From the NCBI GenBank assembly GCA_964483105.1, contig CAYZZU010000001.1, positions 62,001 through 126,000 on the forward strand: a stretch of DNA of 64,000 bases, written 5' to 3'. Below the pieces are notes generated by a model. It was not told the origin of the DNA, made no database searches, and saw nothing but the letters and a program-made list of their open reading frames with translations. Below, piece by piece: positions 42,481 through 49,199 of this stretch. A program made the translations under genes and the position numbers. Source of the DNA: CAYZZU01 sp964483105 (GTDB lineage: Bacteria; CG2-30-53-67). Within the stretch, counting starts at the first letter, position 1; each line of letters opens with the position of its first letter.

Positions 42481-42948
42481 TCAACCTGGATTCCGGCCGG
42501 AAGCCCTCCCTCCGCCGGTTTGAAGAATCAGGGTGACAGGACCCTGATTGATGAGTTCCACATCCATCCGGGCGCCGAAGACACCGGTTCTCGTCGGTAC
42601 ACCCAGCGCTCGGATTCTCGCAATGAAACGTTCGTACAACCGCTCGGCCTGATCCGGCGCCGCCGCCCGTTCAAATCCGGGACGCCGACCCCGCTCCGTG
42701 TTGGCGGGCAGCGTAAACTGGGAGACCACAAGGGCGGAACCGTTGCGATCGAGCAGGGAGTTGTTCATCTTCCCCGCTGCATCCTCGAAGATCCGGATGT
42801 GCGCGGTTTTTTCCGCAAGCTTGTCCGCTTCCTCTTCTCCATCCTCCTTCTCCACGCCGAGAAGAATCAGGAGTCCCTCCCCGATTTCCGAGACCTGACT
42901 CCCGGTCGTGACCGACGCGCGTGATACTCGTTGAATGACAGCGATCAA
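42481..42948 (-). CDS. dtd: D-aminoacyl-tRNA deacylase
   Basis: Dtd (155 aa) hydrolyses D-amino acids from mischarged tRNA. The start is TTG at 42948, 6 nt after GGAGAA, giving the family N-terminus IAVIQRVSRASV. The active-site motifs are SQFTLPANTERGRRP and the cross-subunit INQGPVTLIL. An open frame continues 21 codons upstream but without family similarity. Confidence 0.94.
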   Translation of the reverse strand: MIAVIQRVSRASVTTGSQVSEIGEGLLILLGVEKEDGEEEADKLAEKTAHIRIFEDAAGKMNNSLLDRNGSALVVSQFTLPANTERGRRPGFERAAAPDQAERLYERFIARIRALGVPTRTGVFGARMDVELINQGPVTLILQTGGGRASGRNPG

Positions 42949-43068
42949 CCGTTGTTCTCCTCCCGTGGTTGAGCATGCCGGGATAGTAACAATCCTTTTT
43001 CGCCCCGTCAAGCAGAAGTGCCCACCCTAAATGAGCGACAGGAGATCGGTAAAGACAAAAAACACTCT

Positions 43069-43097
43069 TTGACAAACCACAGAGGCTGTAGTATAAA
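43069..43097 (+). promoter_or_regulatory. Consensus-like promoter reading into the integron remnant
   Basis: TTGACA (43069-43074) and TATAAA (43092-43097) with a 17-bp spacer. No gene starts for 560 bp downstream. It points through the integrase fragment toward the cassettes. Confidence 0.6.
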
Positions 43098-43221
43098 ATA
43101 CCCTGAAAGGATGGCAATATTCTTGATCCCATACAGCGTACTCAGTCACTTAAGCAGTCAAGCGGACTTGCAAGACCCGCAATATCACGTTTCATCACAT
43201 GAGTATAAATCTCCGTGGTTT

Positions 43222-43359
43222 TCACGTCCATTGGCAGTAAGTCGACTCCGTCCGGTAGGCATAATGGTAATAGCGCAGAACCTCCCGTACCTGGTCTAAA
43301 AGTTTGCTGTCCGGATTCGGCCGGAGTTTTGGTTTCCCCTCCATTTGTGTTGCATTCAT
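43222..43359 (-). pseudogene. Integron integrase, N-terminal fragment
   Basis: The conceptual product has KPKLRPNPDSKLLDQVREVL and HYAYRTESTYCQW, which match the N-terminal SAM-like DNA-binding domain of IntI-type tyrosine recombinases. After about 45 residues it stops, and no catalytic domain follows. It is transcribed away from the cassettes on its right, the normal orientation of an integron integrase. Clearly broken. Confidence 0.75.
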
Positions 43360-43499
43360 AGCATATAAGTTGTATAGTGACAAATCATATTTTGTATACA
43401 TGGAAACCAATATGGCAGGTTTTCCATATTTGGTGTCTTAATATCACAATAAGTGGAAAATGATTCTGGGATTTGTCAAAATAGTCAGGCCTTGTATCA

Positions 43500-43630
43500 C
43501 AGAGGTCAAGCGCAGAAGATTTGCTTGAAGGCATCGCCTTCCGCGAAAGCGAGTACAACCGAGGAACCGGATGCGGGAAAACCGCACGTCCGGGACTGTG
43601 CGGGGGGTACCGGGTAACCGGCATTCCTAC
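43500..43630 (+). mobile_element. Group II intron remnant (3' end, domains V-VI)
   Basis: Bases 43564-43596 fold as a domain V: lower stem CCGGA/TCCGG, the diagnostic 2-nt CG bulge on the 3' side, upper stem TGCGG/CCGCA, and a GAAA-type loop. The catalytic triad position reads AAC rather than AGC/CGC. The following 43599-43630 forms a domain VI-like stem with CCGG-GTAA-CCGG at its tip. There is no reverse-transcriptase frame, so only the 3' end remains. Introns of class C often lie at integron attC sites. Confidence 0.6.
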
Positions 43631-43656
43631 CGCGAAGCGGTAGAGGAATAGGTGCG

Positions 43657-44121
43657 ATGGACATTCTGAATGAGTTAAAAATACTGACTAAAAAGCTAAA
43701 AGAAGAAAACATCAACTATGCCCTATGCGGCGGGTTGGCTTTGGCCGTATATGCTTTGCCACGGGCCACTCTTGATATTGATATTTTGATTGAAGCGGGC
43801 TTTCTTGAAAGGATCGAACGAGTCGTTCACGATCTGGGGTACACGATCAAAGCGGAACCGATGCATTTCCAAGGCGGCAAGATTCAGATCCACCGGGCAA
43901 CCAAAATCGAATCCGGCACGGGAGAGGCCATTATGCTTGACATGCTGCTCGTTACACCGGAAATACGGGAAGCCTGGAACAGCAGGTTGGAAGTCGAATG
44001 GGAGCATGGTACGATCAATGTGGTTTCACCCGAGGGCTTGATTCTTCTGAAGTCATTTCGAAAAAGCGGTCAGGATCAGGATGACATAGAATTTTTAAGG
44101 AGTATTATTGATGAAGATTGA
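43657..44121 (+). CDS. Nucleotidyltransferase-fold protein (cassette 1)
   Basis: A 154-residue protein with a minimal nucleotidyltransferase signature, YALCGGLALAVYALPRATLDIDILI (GG...RxTxDID), related to AbiEii/MNT-type proteins. It starts with ATG after AGAGGAATAGG and stands first in the cassette array. Such proteins often act in toxin-antitoxin or phage-defence pairs; here a 55-codon frame overlaps its end. Base composition is more AT-rich than in the flanking core genes. Confidence 0.75.
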   Translation: MDILNELKILTKKLKEENINYALCGGLALAVYALPRATLDIDILIEAGFLERIERVVHDLGYTIKAEPMHFQGGKIQIHRATKIESGTGEAIMLDMLLVTPEIREAWNSRLEVEWEHGTINVVSPEGLILLKSFRKSGQDQDDIEFLRSIIDED

Positions 44122-44278
44122 TATGAGCCGTGAGGCCGTTACGCTGCGACTGGCGCAGGTTGCCAAGCTGAGGTGTGCATGTTTAACGCTTGCCAAATCC
44201 AACAAAAGCACTGAGATTCGAAGGCGTAGGTCCGCCAACAAGACGGTTCAGCGGACCTCGCTTGCGCTCGGCCGCTGA
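44111..44278 (+). CDS. Short frame overlapping the nucleotidyltransferase gene
   Basis: The frame begins MKIDMSREAVTLRLAQVAKL and overlaps the previous gene by 11 bp, an arrangement seen in linked pairs. The last part (from about codon 24) lies within the attC-like site, so the protein may be shortened by the recombination site. Doubtful as a functional protein. Confidence 0.4.
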   Translation: MKIDMSREAVTLRLAQVAKLRCACLTLAKSNKSTEIRRRRSANKTVQRTSLALGR

Positions 44279-44292
44279 TTAAAACGTTATCA
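44181..44292 (+). repeat. attC-like site 1
   Basis: Starts with the core GTTTAAC (fits RYYYAAC), holds AGGTCCGC and GCGGACCT as inverted arms around 15 bp, and ends AACGTTATCA. About 112 bp, within the size range of integron attC sites. Confidence 0.55.
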
Positions 44293-44318
44293 TTTTTGAG
44301 TAAGGAGTAGGATACAGT

Positions 44319-44585
44319 TTATAGTAGTCTTTTATAAACGTCTTTCCGGTGACCAATCTTTACAACGAGGATGACAACTCGATCATTATGGATTTCATAT
44401 ATAATTCGATAATTGCCGGATCGTATCTTGTGGAAAGAGTTGTTTCCCTTCATTTTGGTGGCAGCAGGGTCAGGCAGGTTTTCGGAAAGGTCATCTATCC
44501 TTTTCTTAATGCGGCGCAAATCCTTTTTGGGAAGCCGCTTCAAGCTTTTCAAAACGGCCGGTCGGAACTCAACAGAATATTTCAT
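44319..44585 (-). CDS. RelE-family toxin
   Basis: An 88-residue RelE/ParE-superfamily protein (KYSVEFRPAVLKSLKRLPKK, then GNYRIIYEIHNDRVVILVVK and IGHRKDVYKRL). RelE toxins cut mRNA on the ribosome. It follows its antitoxin by 3 nt. The pair is on the minus strand inside a cassette, opposite to the neighbouring genes, as is common for integron TA cassettes with their own promoter. Confidence 0.92.
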   Translation of the reverse strand: MKYSVEFRPAVLKSLKRLPKKDLRRIKKRIDDLSENLPDPAATKMKGNNSFHKIRSGNYRIIYEIHNDRVVILVVKIGHRKDVYKRLL

Positions 44586-44588
44586 GAA

Positions 44589-44837
44589 TTAAAGCCCCAA
44601 CTCCTTCCAGAGTTTTTCCGCCGGAATGTTTTCACCGGGCTCGCTAAGGGCTTTCTTGGCATCTTCAATATCAATGCGATCTTCAATATACTGCAGCAAT
44701 TCAAGTTCTTCCATGGAAACAAGAGCGGCAATTTCCTCGCCTCTTCGGGTCAATACAACCGGTTCTTTCCCATACTTAACCTTGTTGACAATTTCTGCGA
44801 GTTTTTTTCTGGCTTCTGCTGTGGTGACAGTAGTCAT
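44589..44837 (-). CDS. Phd/YefM-family antitoxin
   Basis: An 82-residue antitoxin beginning MTTVTTAEARKKLAEIVNKV with PVVLTRRGEEIAALVSMEE, the usual Phd/YefM DNA-binding half. The acidic C-terminal part should wrap the RelE toxin. Its promoter has a palindrome across the -10 box, so the complex probably represses its own operon. Confidence 0.92.
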   Translation of the reverse strand: MTTVTTAEARKKLAEIVNKVKYGKEPVVLTRRGEEIAALVSMEELELLQYIEDRIDIEDAKKALSEPGENIPAEKLWKELGL

Positions 44838-44880
44838 GGTGTTACCTCCAAAGTGGACAATAAGTACAAATCATACAATA

Positions 44881-44916
44881 TGTACAAATTGTACAATAAA
44901 AATAGGTTCTTGTCAA
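44881..44916 (-). promoter_or_regulatory. Promoter and palindromic operator of the Phd/RelE pair
   Basis: On the minus strand TTGACA (44916-44911) and TACAAT (44893-44888) have a 17-bp spacer. The -10 box lies inside the perfect palindrome TGTACAAATTGTACA (44881-44895, 7+1+7), a natural site for autorepression. Confidence 0.75.
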
Positions 44917-44920
44917 GGAA

Positions 44921-45041
44921 TTATAACCAAGCACTGCTGCCTACGGCTGAATCGGCCTTTGTTTTTGGAATTGGCAGTTCCTTAATGTTTATCGTTCTCG
45001 GCGGCTTGGTGTTCAGCCGCCGCAGACTTCAATCGTTCCAA
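44921..45041 (+). repeat. attC-like site 2
   Basis: Starts TTATAAC and ends AATCGTTCCAA. The arms are imperfectly complementary, with CGGCTGAA (44944 onward) matching TTCAGCCG near 45012. Its end resembles that of attC-like site 3 (TCAATCGTT). Confidence 0.5.
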
Positions 45042-45052
45042 AGGAAAAGCAC

Positions 45053-45081
45053 TTGCACTCTTTGCCGGCATGGCGCATACT
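45053..45081 (+). promoter_or_regulatory. Possible promoter of the second TA pair
   Basis: TTGCAC (45053-45058) and CATACT (45076-45081), spacing 17 bp, 32 nt before the antitoxin ATG. Confidence 0.4.
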
Positions 45082-45112
45082 GTAATACATCACAATACAA
45101 TGGAGGTGGTGT

Positions 45113-45331
45113 ATGAGCAAGGCGCTTTCAATAAGAATTCCTGACGATCTGGCTTCAAAACTTGCTGAAATTTCAGAGGAAACAGAACGGCCCAAGTCTT
45201 TCCATGTTCAAAAGGCCTTGGAAGCATACCTGGCCGAATTAGCAGATCTTCAGATTGCAATCGACCGTCTACGTGATTCTTCCGATCCTGTTCTCTCTAT
45301 TGAAGATATGGGGAAAGAACTTGAGCTATAA
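45113..45331 (+). CDS. Ribbon-helix-helix antitoxin
   Basis: A 72-residue protein: SKALSIRIPDDLASKLAEIS and SFHVQKALEAYLAE give the beta-strand plus two helices of RHH (CopG/RelB-like) antitoxins. The tail (VLSIEDMGKELEL) should bind the toxin. It is preceded by GGAGGTGGTGT and overlaps the toxin gene by 11 bp. Confidence 0.88.
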   Translation: MSKALSIRIPDDLASKLAEISEETERPKSFHVQKALEAYLAELADLQIAIDRLRDSSDPVLSIEDMGKELEL

Positions 45332-45572
45332 GATAGCATTCAAGAAATCGGTATCCCGTGACCTCAAGAAGATTGGCCCTGAACAAGCAAGACGGATCTT
45401 AAAGAAAATTGGAAAAGATCTTCCCGTAAGAGCAGATACTTCCCCATCATTGACGGGAAGCTTTGCAGGACTGAGGAAATTTAGAGTCGGGGATTATCGC
45501 GTCATATTTACTCTCATAGAGGATACAGTTCTTATTCTGAGGGTGAGCCATCGGCGCGAATTCTATCGATAA
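45321..45572 (+). CDS. RelE/ParE-family toxin
   Basis: An 83-residue toxin that begins SYKIAFKKSVSRDLKKIG after a TTG at 45321 placed behind GGGAAAG and inside the antitoxin gene. The typical C-terminal strands are FAGLRKFRVGDYRVIFTLIE and ILRVSHRREFYR. A longer frame begins at 45255 but its N-terminus is not of the family. Confidence 0.88.
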   Translation: MSYKIAFKKSVSRDLKKIGPEQARRILKKIGKDLPVRADTSPSLTGSFAGLRKFRVGDYRVIFTLIEDTVLILRVSHRREFYR

Positions 45573-45573
45573 A

Positions 45574-45697
45574 ATATAACAAGTCACTGGTGCGGATCGC
45601 CGCACCGTGCGTTGTTTTTCGAAATTGCCGATCTGAAGATTTCGGTTTCTTGTTCCCGTGCGGCGCCGTCGGTGTCCGCGCACCTCAATCGTTAGTG
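45574..45697 (+). repeat. attC-like site 3
   Basis: Starts ATATAAC, directly after the toxin stop, and ends CGTTAGTG. Outer arms are imperfect complements. An inner hairpin GGTGCGG-ATCG-CCGCACC lies at about 45589-45606. About 124 bp. Confidence 0.55.
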
Positions 45698-45723
45698 GCG
45701 GCAAGTCAACAGGAGACTAAGTT

Positions 45724-46149
45724 ATGCGCATATCTTTTAAATTGATGGCCCTCAGCTTCTCTGCGGGTTGCGTGGGAGGTCTTTCGAATAGCGTAGTCGT
45801 CTGGCTTGCCGGCGCAATCGGCATTACGACTTCGCTTAGTGTCGGCATCGCTCCATCACTTACTCCCGACTGGCTTTACCCTCGAGTAGTCTGGGGTGGA
45901 TTGTGGGGTTTTCTTTTTCTTTTGCCCTTGCTCAAAAGCTCGACTTATATACGCGGCTTGATATTCAGTTTAGGGCCCACGGCAGTTCAGCTTCTTATTA
46001 TCTTTCCGTACGTAGCGAATAAGGGATATTTTGGGTTTGGCCTCGGGGCTCTTACGCCGGTGTTTGTAGTGATATTTAATGCAGTTTGGGGATTGGCAGC
46101 CGCCGCAATCCTGGAGAGATTTGAACATGAGTCAGTGGATGCCGCCTAA
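45724..46149 (+). CDS. Small membrane protein of unknown function (cassette gene)
   Basis: A 141-residue protein with about four membrane helices (FSAGCVGGLSNSVVVWLAG, VVWGGLWGFLFLLPLL, GLIFSLGPTAVQLLIIFPYV, LTPVFVVIFNAVWGLAAAAI). It begins 27 bp after the cassette junction, has AGGAG upstream, and its stop overlaps the core site GCCTAAC. I do not recognise the family; proteins of this size and topology are common in integron cassettes. Confidence 0.75.
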   Translation: MRISFKLMALSFSAGCVGGLSNSVVVWLAGAIGITTSLSVGIAPSLTPDWLYPRVVWGGLWGFLFLLPLLKSSTYIRGLIFSLGPTAVQLLIIFPYVANKGYFGFGLGALTPVFVVIFNAVWGLAAAAILERFEHESVDAA

Positions 46150-46200
46150 CCCATAAGGATTGTCCCGACCTGCAAGGTCGGCCTCAATCCATTGTTCATG
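46144..46200 (+). repeat. attC-like site 4, short or truncated
   Basis: Begins with GCCTAAC, a perfect RYYYAAC core, and contains CCGACC-TGCAA-GGTCGG and then CCTCAATC, the tail sequence also seen in attC-like site 3. The distal core is poor (GTTCATG). Confidence 0.45.
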
Positions 46201-46395
46201 TTTTTGTTGGACACTGATCCCGATCGGGTTTACACACCTATTCCGGTGATCTTTGATCAACCGTCTTCGCCCCGCGACGCCTCCCCGATAGGAGAATAAA
46301 CATTATACCCGGACTTCGCTAATTCTATATTTCACTGCTTCCCATTTGCGAAAAGCTTTCATGATCCCGCTGGTCCCATTTCCCCTTCACTTCAG

Positions 46396-46417
46396 TCCTC
46401 TCCCCGAGGGGAGAGGA
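46396..46417. repeat. Perfect short palindrome
   Basis: TCCTCTCCCC and GGGGAGAGGA form 10-bp arms around two bases. This CT/GA-rich palindrome type recurs between genes in many bacteria. Role unknown; there is no T-run. Confidence 0.5.
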
Positions 46418-46506
46418 AGTCTGCTTGGGATTCTCTCCTCCCGGTTTTAGACTGATCGAGTCATGTGTGGGACCTGACCGAATTTCCGGTGTCTCCATAA
46501 AAGTCA

Positions 46507-46535
46507 TTGACACCTTAAAATTAATAAGTTATTAT
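46507..46535 (+). promoter_or_regulatory. Promoter of the HigBA pair with palindromic operator
   Basis: TTGACA (46507-46512) and TATTAT (46530-46535), spacer 17 bp. TAATAAGTTATTA (46522-46534) is a palindrome over the -10 box. The toxin ATG at 46544 lies where transcription should begin, so the mRNA is probably leaderless. Confidence 0.7.
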
Positions 46536-46543
46536 TTTTGAGT

Positions 46544-46816
46544 ATGTGGCGGATATTAGAGCACAAAAATATTGTGAAGCAATGTCGCAAGCTTCCGCAG
46601 CAGGTTGTAAAGAAATATGAATTATGGAAGCATCTTGTGTTCAGGCACGGGCCTGGAATCCTGAAAAATTTTCCCGGCTTCCGTGATGAAAAGCTGATCG
46701 GAAATCGAGATGGGCAACGGTCATCACGACTCAGCGCTCAGTATCGCGTCATTTATGTTGTGCGGGGGGAAGAGGTTACAATTTACGTAATCGAGATTAC
46801 GCCTCATAAATATTAA
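46544..46816 (+). CDS. HigB-like (RelE superfamily) toxin
   Basis: A 90-residue toxin (MWRILEHKNIVKQCRKLPQQ, then GFRDEKLIGNRDGQRSSRLS and QYRVIYVVRGEEVTIYVIEI). HigB enzymes cut ribosome-bound mRNA. Toxin precedes antitoxin, the HigBA order. There is no Shine-Dalgarno before the ATG; the -10 box ends 8 nt upstream, which suggests a leaderless message. Confidence 0.88.
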   Translation: MWRILEHKNIVKQCRKLPQQVVKKYELWKHLVFRHGPGILKNFPGFRDEKLIGNRDGQRSSRLSAQYRVIYVVRGEEVTIYVIEITPHKY

Positions 46817-46828
46817 GGAGGTCCGGAA

Positions 46829-47098
46829 ATGAAAAAGAAAGAATTCATCTCCGCAAGAAAGCATGCAGATCTCACGACCGGCGAGGTGATTCGGATGCTC
46901 AGACAATTGAAAGGCTGGACCCAAGAGGAGTTGGCTCGGAGATCGGGCGTGCATGCAAAGAATATCAGCCTGTTGGAAAACAACAGGGTTGAAATCGGGA
47001 AAAAACGCACGGTGCAGTTGGCGGAGGCCTTCGGGGTTCACCCGGCAATCATCATGTTTCCTGAATATGAGGGGGCTTTAATTCAAGAAGTTGCCTAA
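46829..47098 (+). CDS. HigA-like antitoxin (HTH XRE)
   Basis: An 89-residue protein with an XRE helix-turn-helix: GEVIRMLRQLKGWTQEELAR and SGVHAKNISLLENNRVEIGK. It starts 12 nt after the toxin with a strong AAGGAGG. It should neutralise the toxin and repress the operon through the palindrome at the promoter. Confidence 0.9.
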   Translation: MKKKEFISARKHADLTTGEVIRMLRQLKGWTQEELARRSGVHAKNISLLENNRVEIGKKRTVQLAEAFGVHPAIIMFPEYEGALIQEVA

Positions 47099-47114
47099 TC
47101 CATCAGAAGCACAT

Positions 47115-47189
47115 AAAGGGGACAGGCTACTTTTTCATTTCTTTTTCACATAACCGGCCATTGATCACAAAAAGTAGCCTGTCCCCTTT
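47115..47189. repeat. MITE/REP-like palindromic element
   Basis: Two perfect 21-bp inverted arms (47115-47135 and 47169-47189) around a 33-bp centre. The core GGGGACAGGCTAC is of the type found at REP-associated (Y1) transposase elements of deltaproteobacteria. No transposase is in the window. Confidence 0.65.
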
Positions 47190-47345
47190 TCTTTCTTTGA
47201 ACATCTCTATCGCTGGATTGGGGATGGGGTAACGGCTTGACCATGAGTGGGTAATTTGTTAGTTTTAATCATAGAAAGGTTCAACGGGAAATTCGGGAAT
47301 GCTATGAAGGCGAAAAGATGAGAAGGGTGAGGGAAGGGGAGGTTT

Positions 47346-47534
47346 ATGAGACCGATCGTGGATGAGGACACCTGTATTGGTTGTGGAAGTTGTGCGGAGA
47401 TATGCCCTGCTGTTTTTCAGCTGAATGAGGAAACTGAGAAGGCCGAGGTGATCGATGAGGAGGGGTGTGAGATTGCGGGATGTTGCGAGGCCGCAGCGGA
47501 GAATTGTCCTGTAGAGGCGATCACTTTGGAGTAA
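47346..47534 (+). CDS. Small ferredoxin
   Basis: A 62-residue protein with one 4Fe-4S site: VDEDTCIGCGSCAEICPAVF and a fourth Cys in ENCPVEAITLE. Two further Cys (GCEIAGCCEAAAENC) could form a second, atypical centre or a disulfide. It starts after GGGAGG and is the first of three small Cys-rich genes. Confidence 0.92.
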   Translation: MRPIVDEDTCIGCGSCAEICPAVFQLNEETEKAEVIDEEGCEIAGCCEAAAENCPVEAITLE

Positions 47535-47544
47535 AGGGGGATTC

Positions 47545-47775
47545 ATGCGTCTGTCCATTGGAGAAATGAAAAAGAGTTGTCCGAATAGAAAGCGGAACCT
47601 TGAAGTCTGTAACTGTTCTTACACGTCTTGTGAGAAAACGGGCCTTTGCTGTCAATGTGTTCAGTATCACCGGCGGAACCGGGAACTTCCGGCTTGTTTC
47701 TTTCCGGATGACGTCGAAAGGGGCTACGATCGTTCTTTTCGCAATTTCATCGAAACCTGGAAGGACCGTGTCTGA
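47545..47775 (+). CDS. DUF6485 Cys-rich protein
   Basis: A 76-residue protein with the pattern CNCSYTSCEKTGLCCQCVQY and HRRNRELPACFFPDDVE; seven or more Cys suggest a metal or Fe-S site. The family occurs in anaerobes and has no known function. Adjacent to ferredoxin and a zinc-ribbon gene (10 and 38 bp). Confidence 0.8.
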   Translation: MRLSIGEMKKSCPNRKRNLEVCNCSYTSCEKTGLCCQCVQYHRRNRELPACFFPDDVERGYDRSFRNFIETWKDRV

Positions 47776-47813
47776 TTTCCCGCAGTAAAGGCGGGTACGG
47801 GAGAGGAAAAAAT

Positions 47814-48092
47814 ATGTCATTTGAAAACAGTTGCCCAGGCGCCAAAAGGATTCTGCAGCCTTCTCCGGAGGAGTTCTGCTGCAGGAAATGCGGGACCCGG
47901 GTGGAGATCTGGACGGACGAGATGACTGCCGAATGCCCGAAATGTAAAAGCCCGGTCAGCCGGGTTAAAGAGGCGTCCTGTCTGGATCATTGCCCCAGCG
48001 CGAAACAGTGTCTGGGGGTTATGAAGTACAATAAATTGGTCCGGGACGGAATGATCGTCCGGGAGGAGCCTTCCAAGAAGAAGCCTTCCTGA
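47814..48092 (+). CDS. Zinc-ribbon-like small protein
   Basis: A 92-residue protein with two CxxC pairs (CCRKCGTRVEIWTDEM, AECPKCKSPV) forming a zinc ribbon, and more Cys in SCLDHCPSAKQCLG. Start after GGGAGAGG. Conserved in anaerobic bacteria by my recollection; function unknown. Confidence 0.75.
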   Translation: MSFENSCPGAKRILQPSPEEFCCRKCGTRVEIWTDEMTAECPKCKSPVSRVKEASCLDHCPSAKQCLGVMKYNKLVRDGMIVREEPSKKKPS

Positions 48093-48109
48093 AGATCCAT
48101 GAGATTTTC

Positions 48110-48139
48110 TTGACAAAGTTTCTCCCCCTTTGCTACCAT
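48110..48139 (+). promoter_or_regulatory. Probable promoter of glyQS
   Basis: TTGACA (48110-48115) and TACCAT (48134-48139), spacer 18 bp; the leader of about 120 nt is GC-rich with possible stem-loops but no T-box features. Confidence 0.5.
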
Positions 48140-48266
48140 CCCTCCGCTTGTTGAGTATCCTTTGGCGGTTTGCTGGAGGCTTGGTCTGCCGCTCGATGTT
48201 TGCTGCGCAGGCGGCTGTGCGCTGCGTGCTTTGTTCTTGTTATTTAAAATTCCTTGGAGCCAGAAG

Positions 48267-49166
48267 GTGACATTTCAGGAACTCATACTTTCGTTGCAGA
48301 AGTTCTGGGCCGCTAAGGGATGTCTGGTCCATCAGGGGTATGATATCGAAGTGGGAGCGGGGACCTTCAATCCGGAAACCTTTTTGCGGGTTTTGGGACC
48401 GGAGCCATGGAATGTCGCCTATGTGGAACCCTCCCGGCGACCTACGGACGGTCGGTACGGAGACAACCCGAACCGTCTTCAGCACTACTATCAGTTCCAG
48501 GTGATCATGAAGCCATCGCCCCGGGAGATTCAGGATATTTATCTGGAAAGTCTGATGGAGATTGGAATTGATTCCCTTCAGCACGATATCCGTTTCGTGG
48601 AGGATGACTGGGAATCTCCGACCCTGGGAGCGTGGGGACTCGGCTGGGAAGTATGGCTGGACGGTATGGAGATTACCCAGTTTACCTATTTCCAGCAGGT
48701 GGGAGGGATCGACCTGGCTCCGGTCTCCTCCGAAATCACCTACGGTCTGGAGCGAATCGCCATGTATCTTCAACAGGTGGATAATGTGTTCGATTTAAAA
48801 TGGACGGAGGATGTCACCTACGGTGATATCCATCACGAGGATGAAGTCGAATTTTCCCGGTATAATTTTGAATTTGCCGATGTGCCGATGCAGTTTTCCC
48901 TCTTTGACATGTATGAAAAGGAGGCCTTGCGATTGACGGAAGCGGGCTTGGTCCTTCCGGCATATGATTATTGTCTGAAGTGTTCCCACACTTTCAATCT
49001 CCTGGACGCGCGGGGTGCCATCAGTGTGACGGAACGGACCGGTTATATCGGCCGGGTTCGTAATCTTGCCAAACGCTGTGCCCAGGGTTATCTGTCCCTG
49101 CGGGAGGAGAAGGGATTCCCGTTGCTGGGGAGAGAGCGAAAGCCGCATTCGAAGATGAAAGGATAA
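48267..49166 (+). CDS. glyQ: Glycyl-tRNA synthetase alpha subunit
   Basis: GlyQ (299 aa) is the catalytic class II subunit. It begins TFQELILSLQKFWAAKGC after a GTG at 48267; the frame continues upstream but that part is not family-like. Blocks: RYGDNPNRLQHYYQFQVIMK, LGWEVWLDGMEITQFTYFQQ and LDARGAISVTERTGYI. Full family length. glyS follows after 33 nt. Confidence 0.97.
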   Translation: MTFQELILSLQKFWAAKGCLVHQGYDIEVGAGTFNPETFLRVLGPEPWNVAYVEPSRRPTDGRYGDNPNRLQHYYQFQVIMKPSPREIQDIYLESLMEIGIDSLQHDIRFVEDDWESPTLGAWGLGWEVWLDGMEITQFTYFQQVGGIDLAPVSSEITYGLERIAMYLQQVDNVFDLKWTEDVTYGDIHHEDEVEFSRYNFEFADVPMQFSLFDMYEKEALRLTEAGLVLPAYDYCLKCSHTFNLLDARGAISVTERTGYIGRVRNLAKRCAQGYLSLREEKGFPLLGRERKPHSKMKG

Positions 49167-49199
49167 TCAGGTCATGGTCCATTTACGGGTTTTCCAAAG

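Larger units (their letters stand above)
46150..46543. other. Non-coding stretch between the last cassette and the HigBA pair
   Basis: No gene is seen in these 394 bases. They hold attC-like site 4, a perfect 22-bp inverted repeat at 46396-46417 and the HigBA promoter. Confidence 0.5.
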
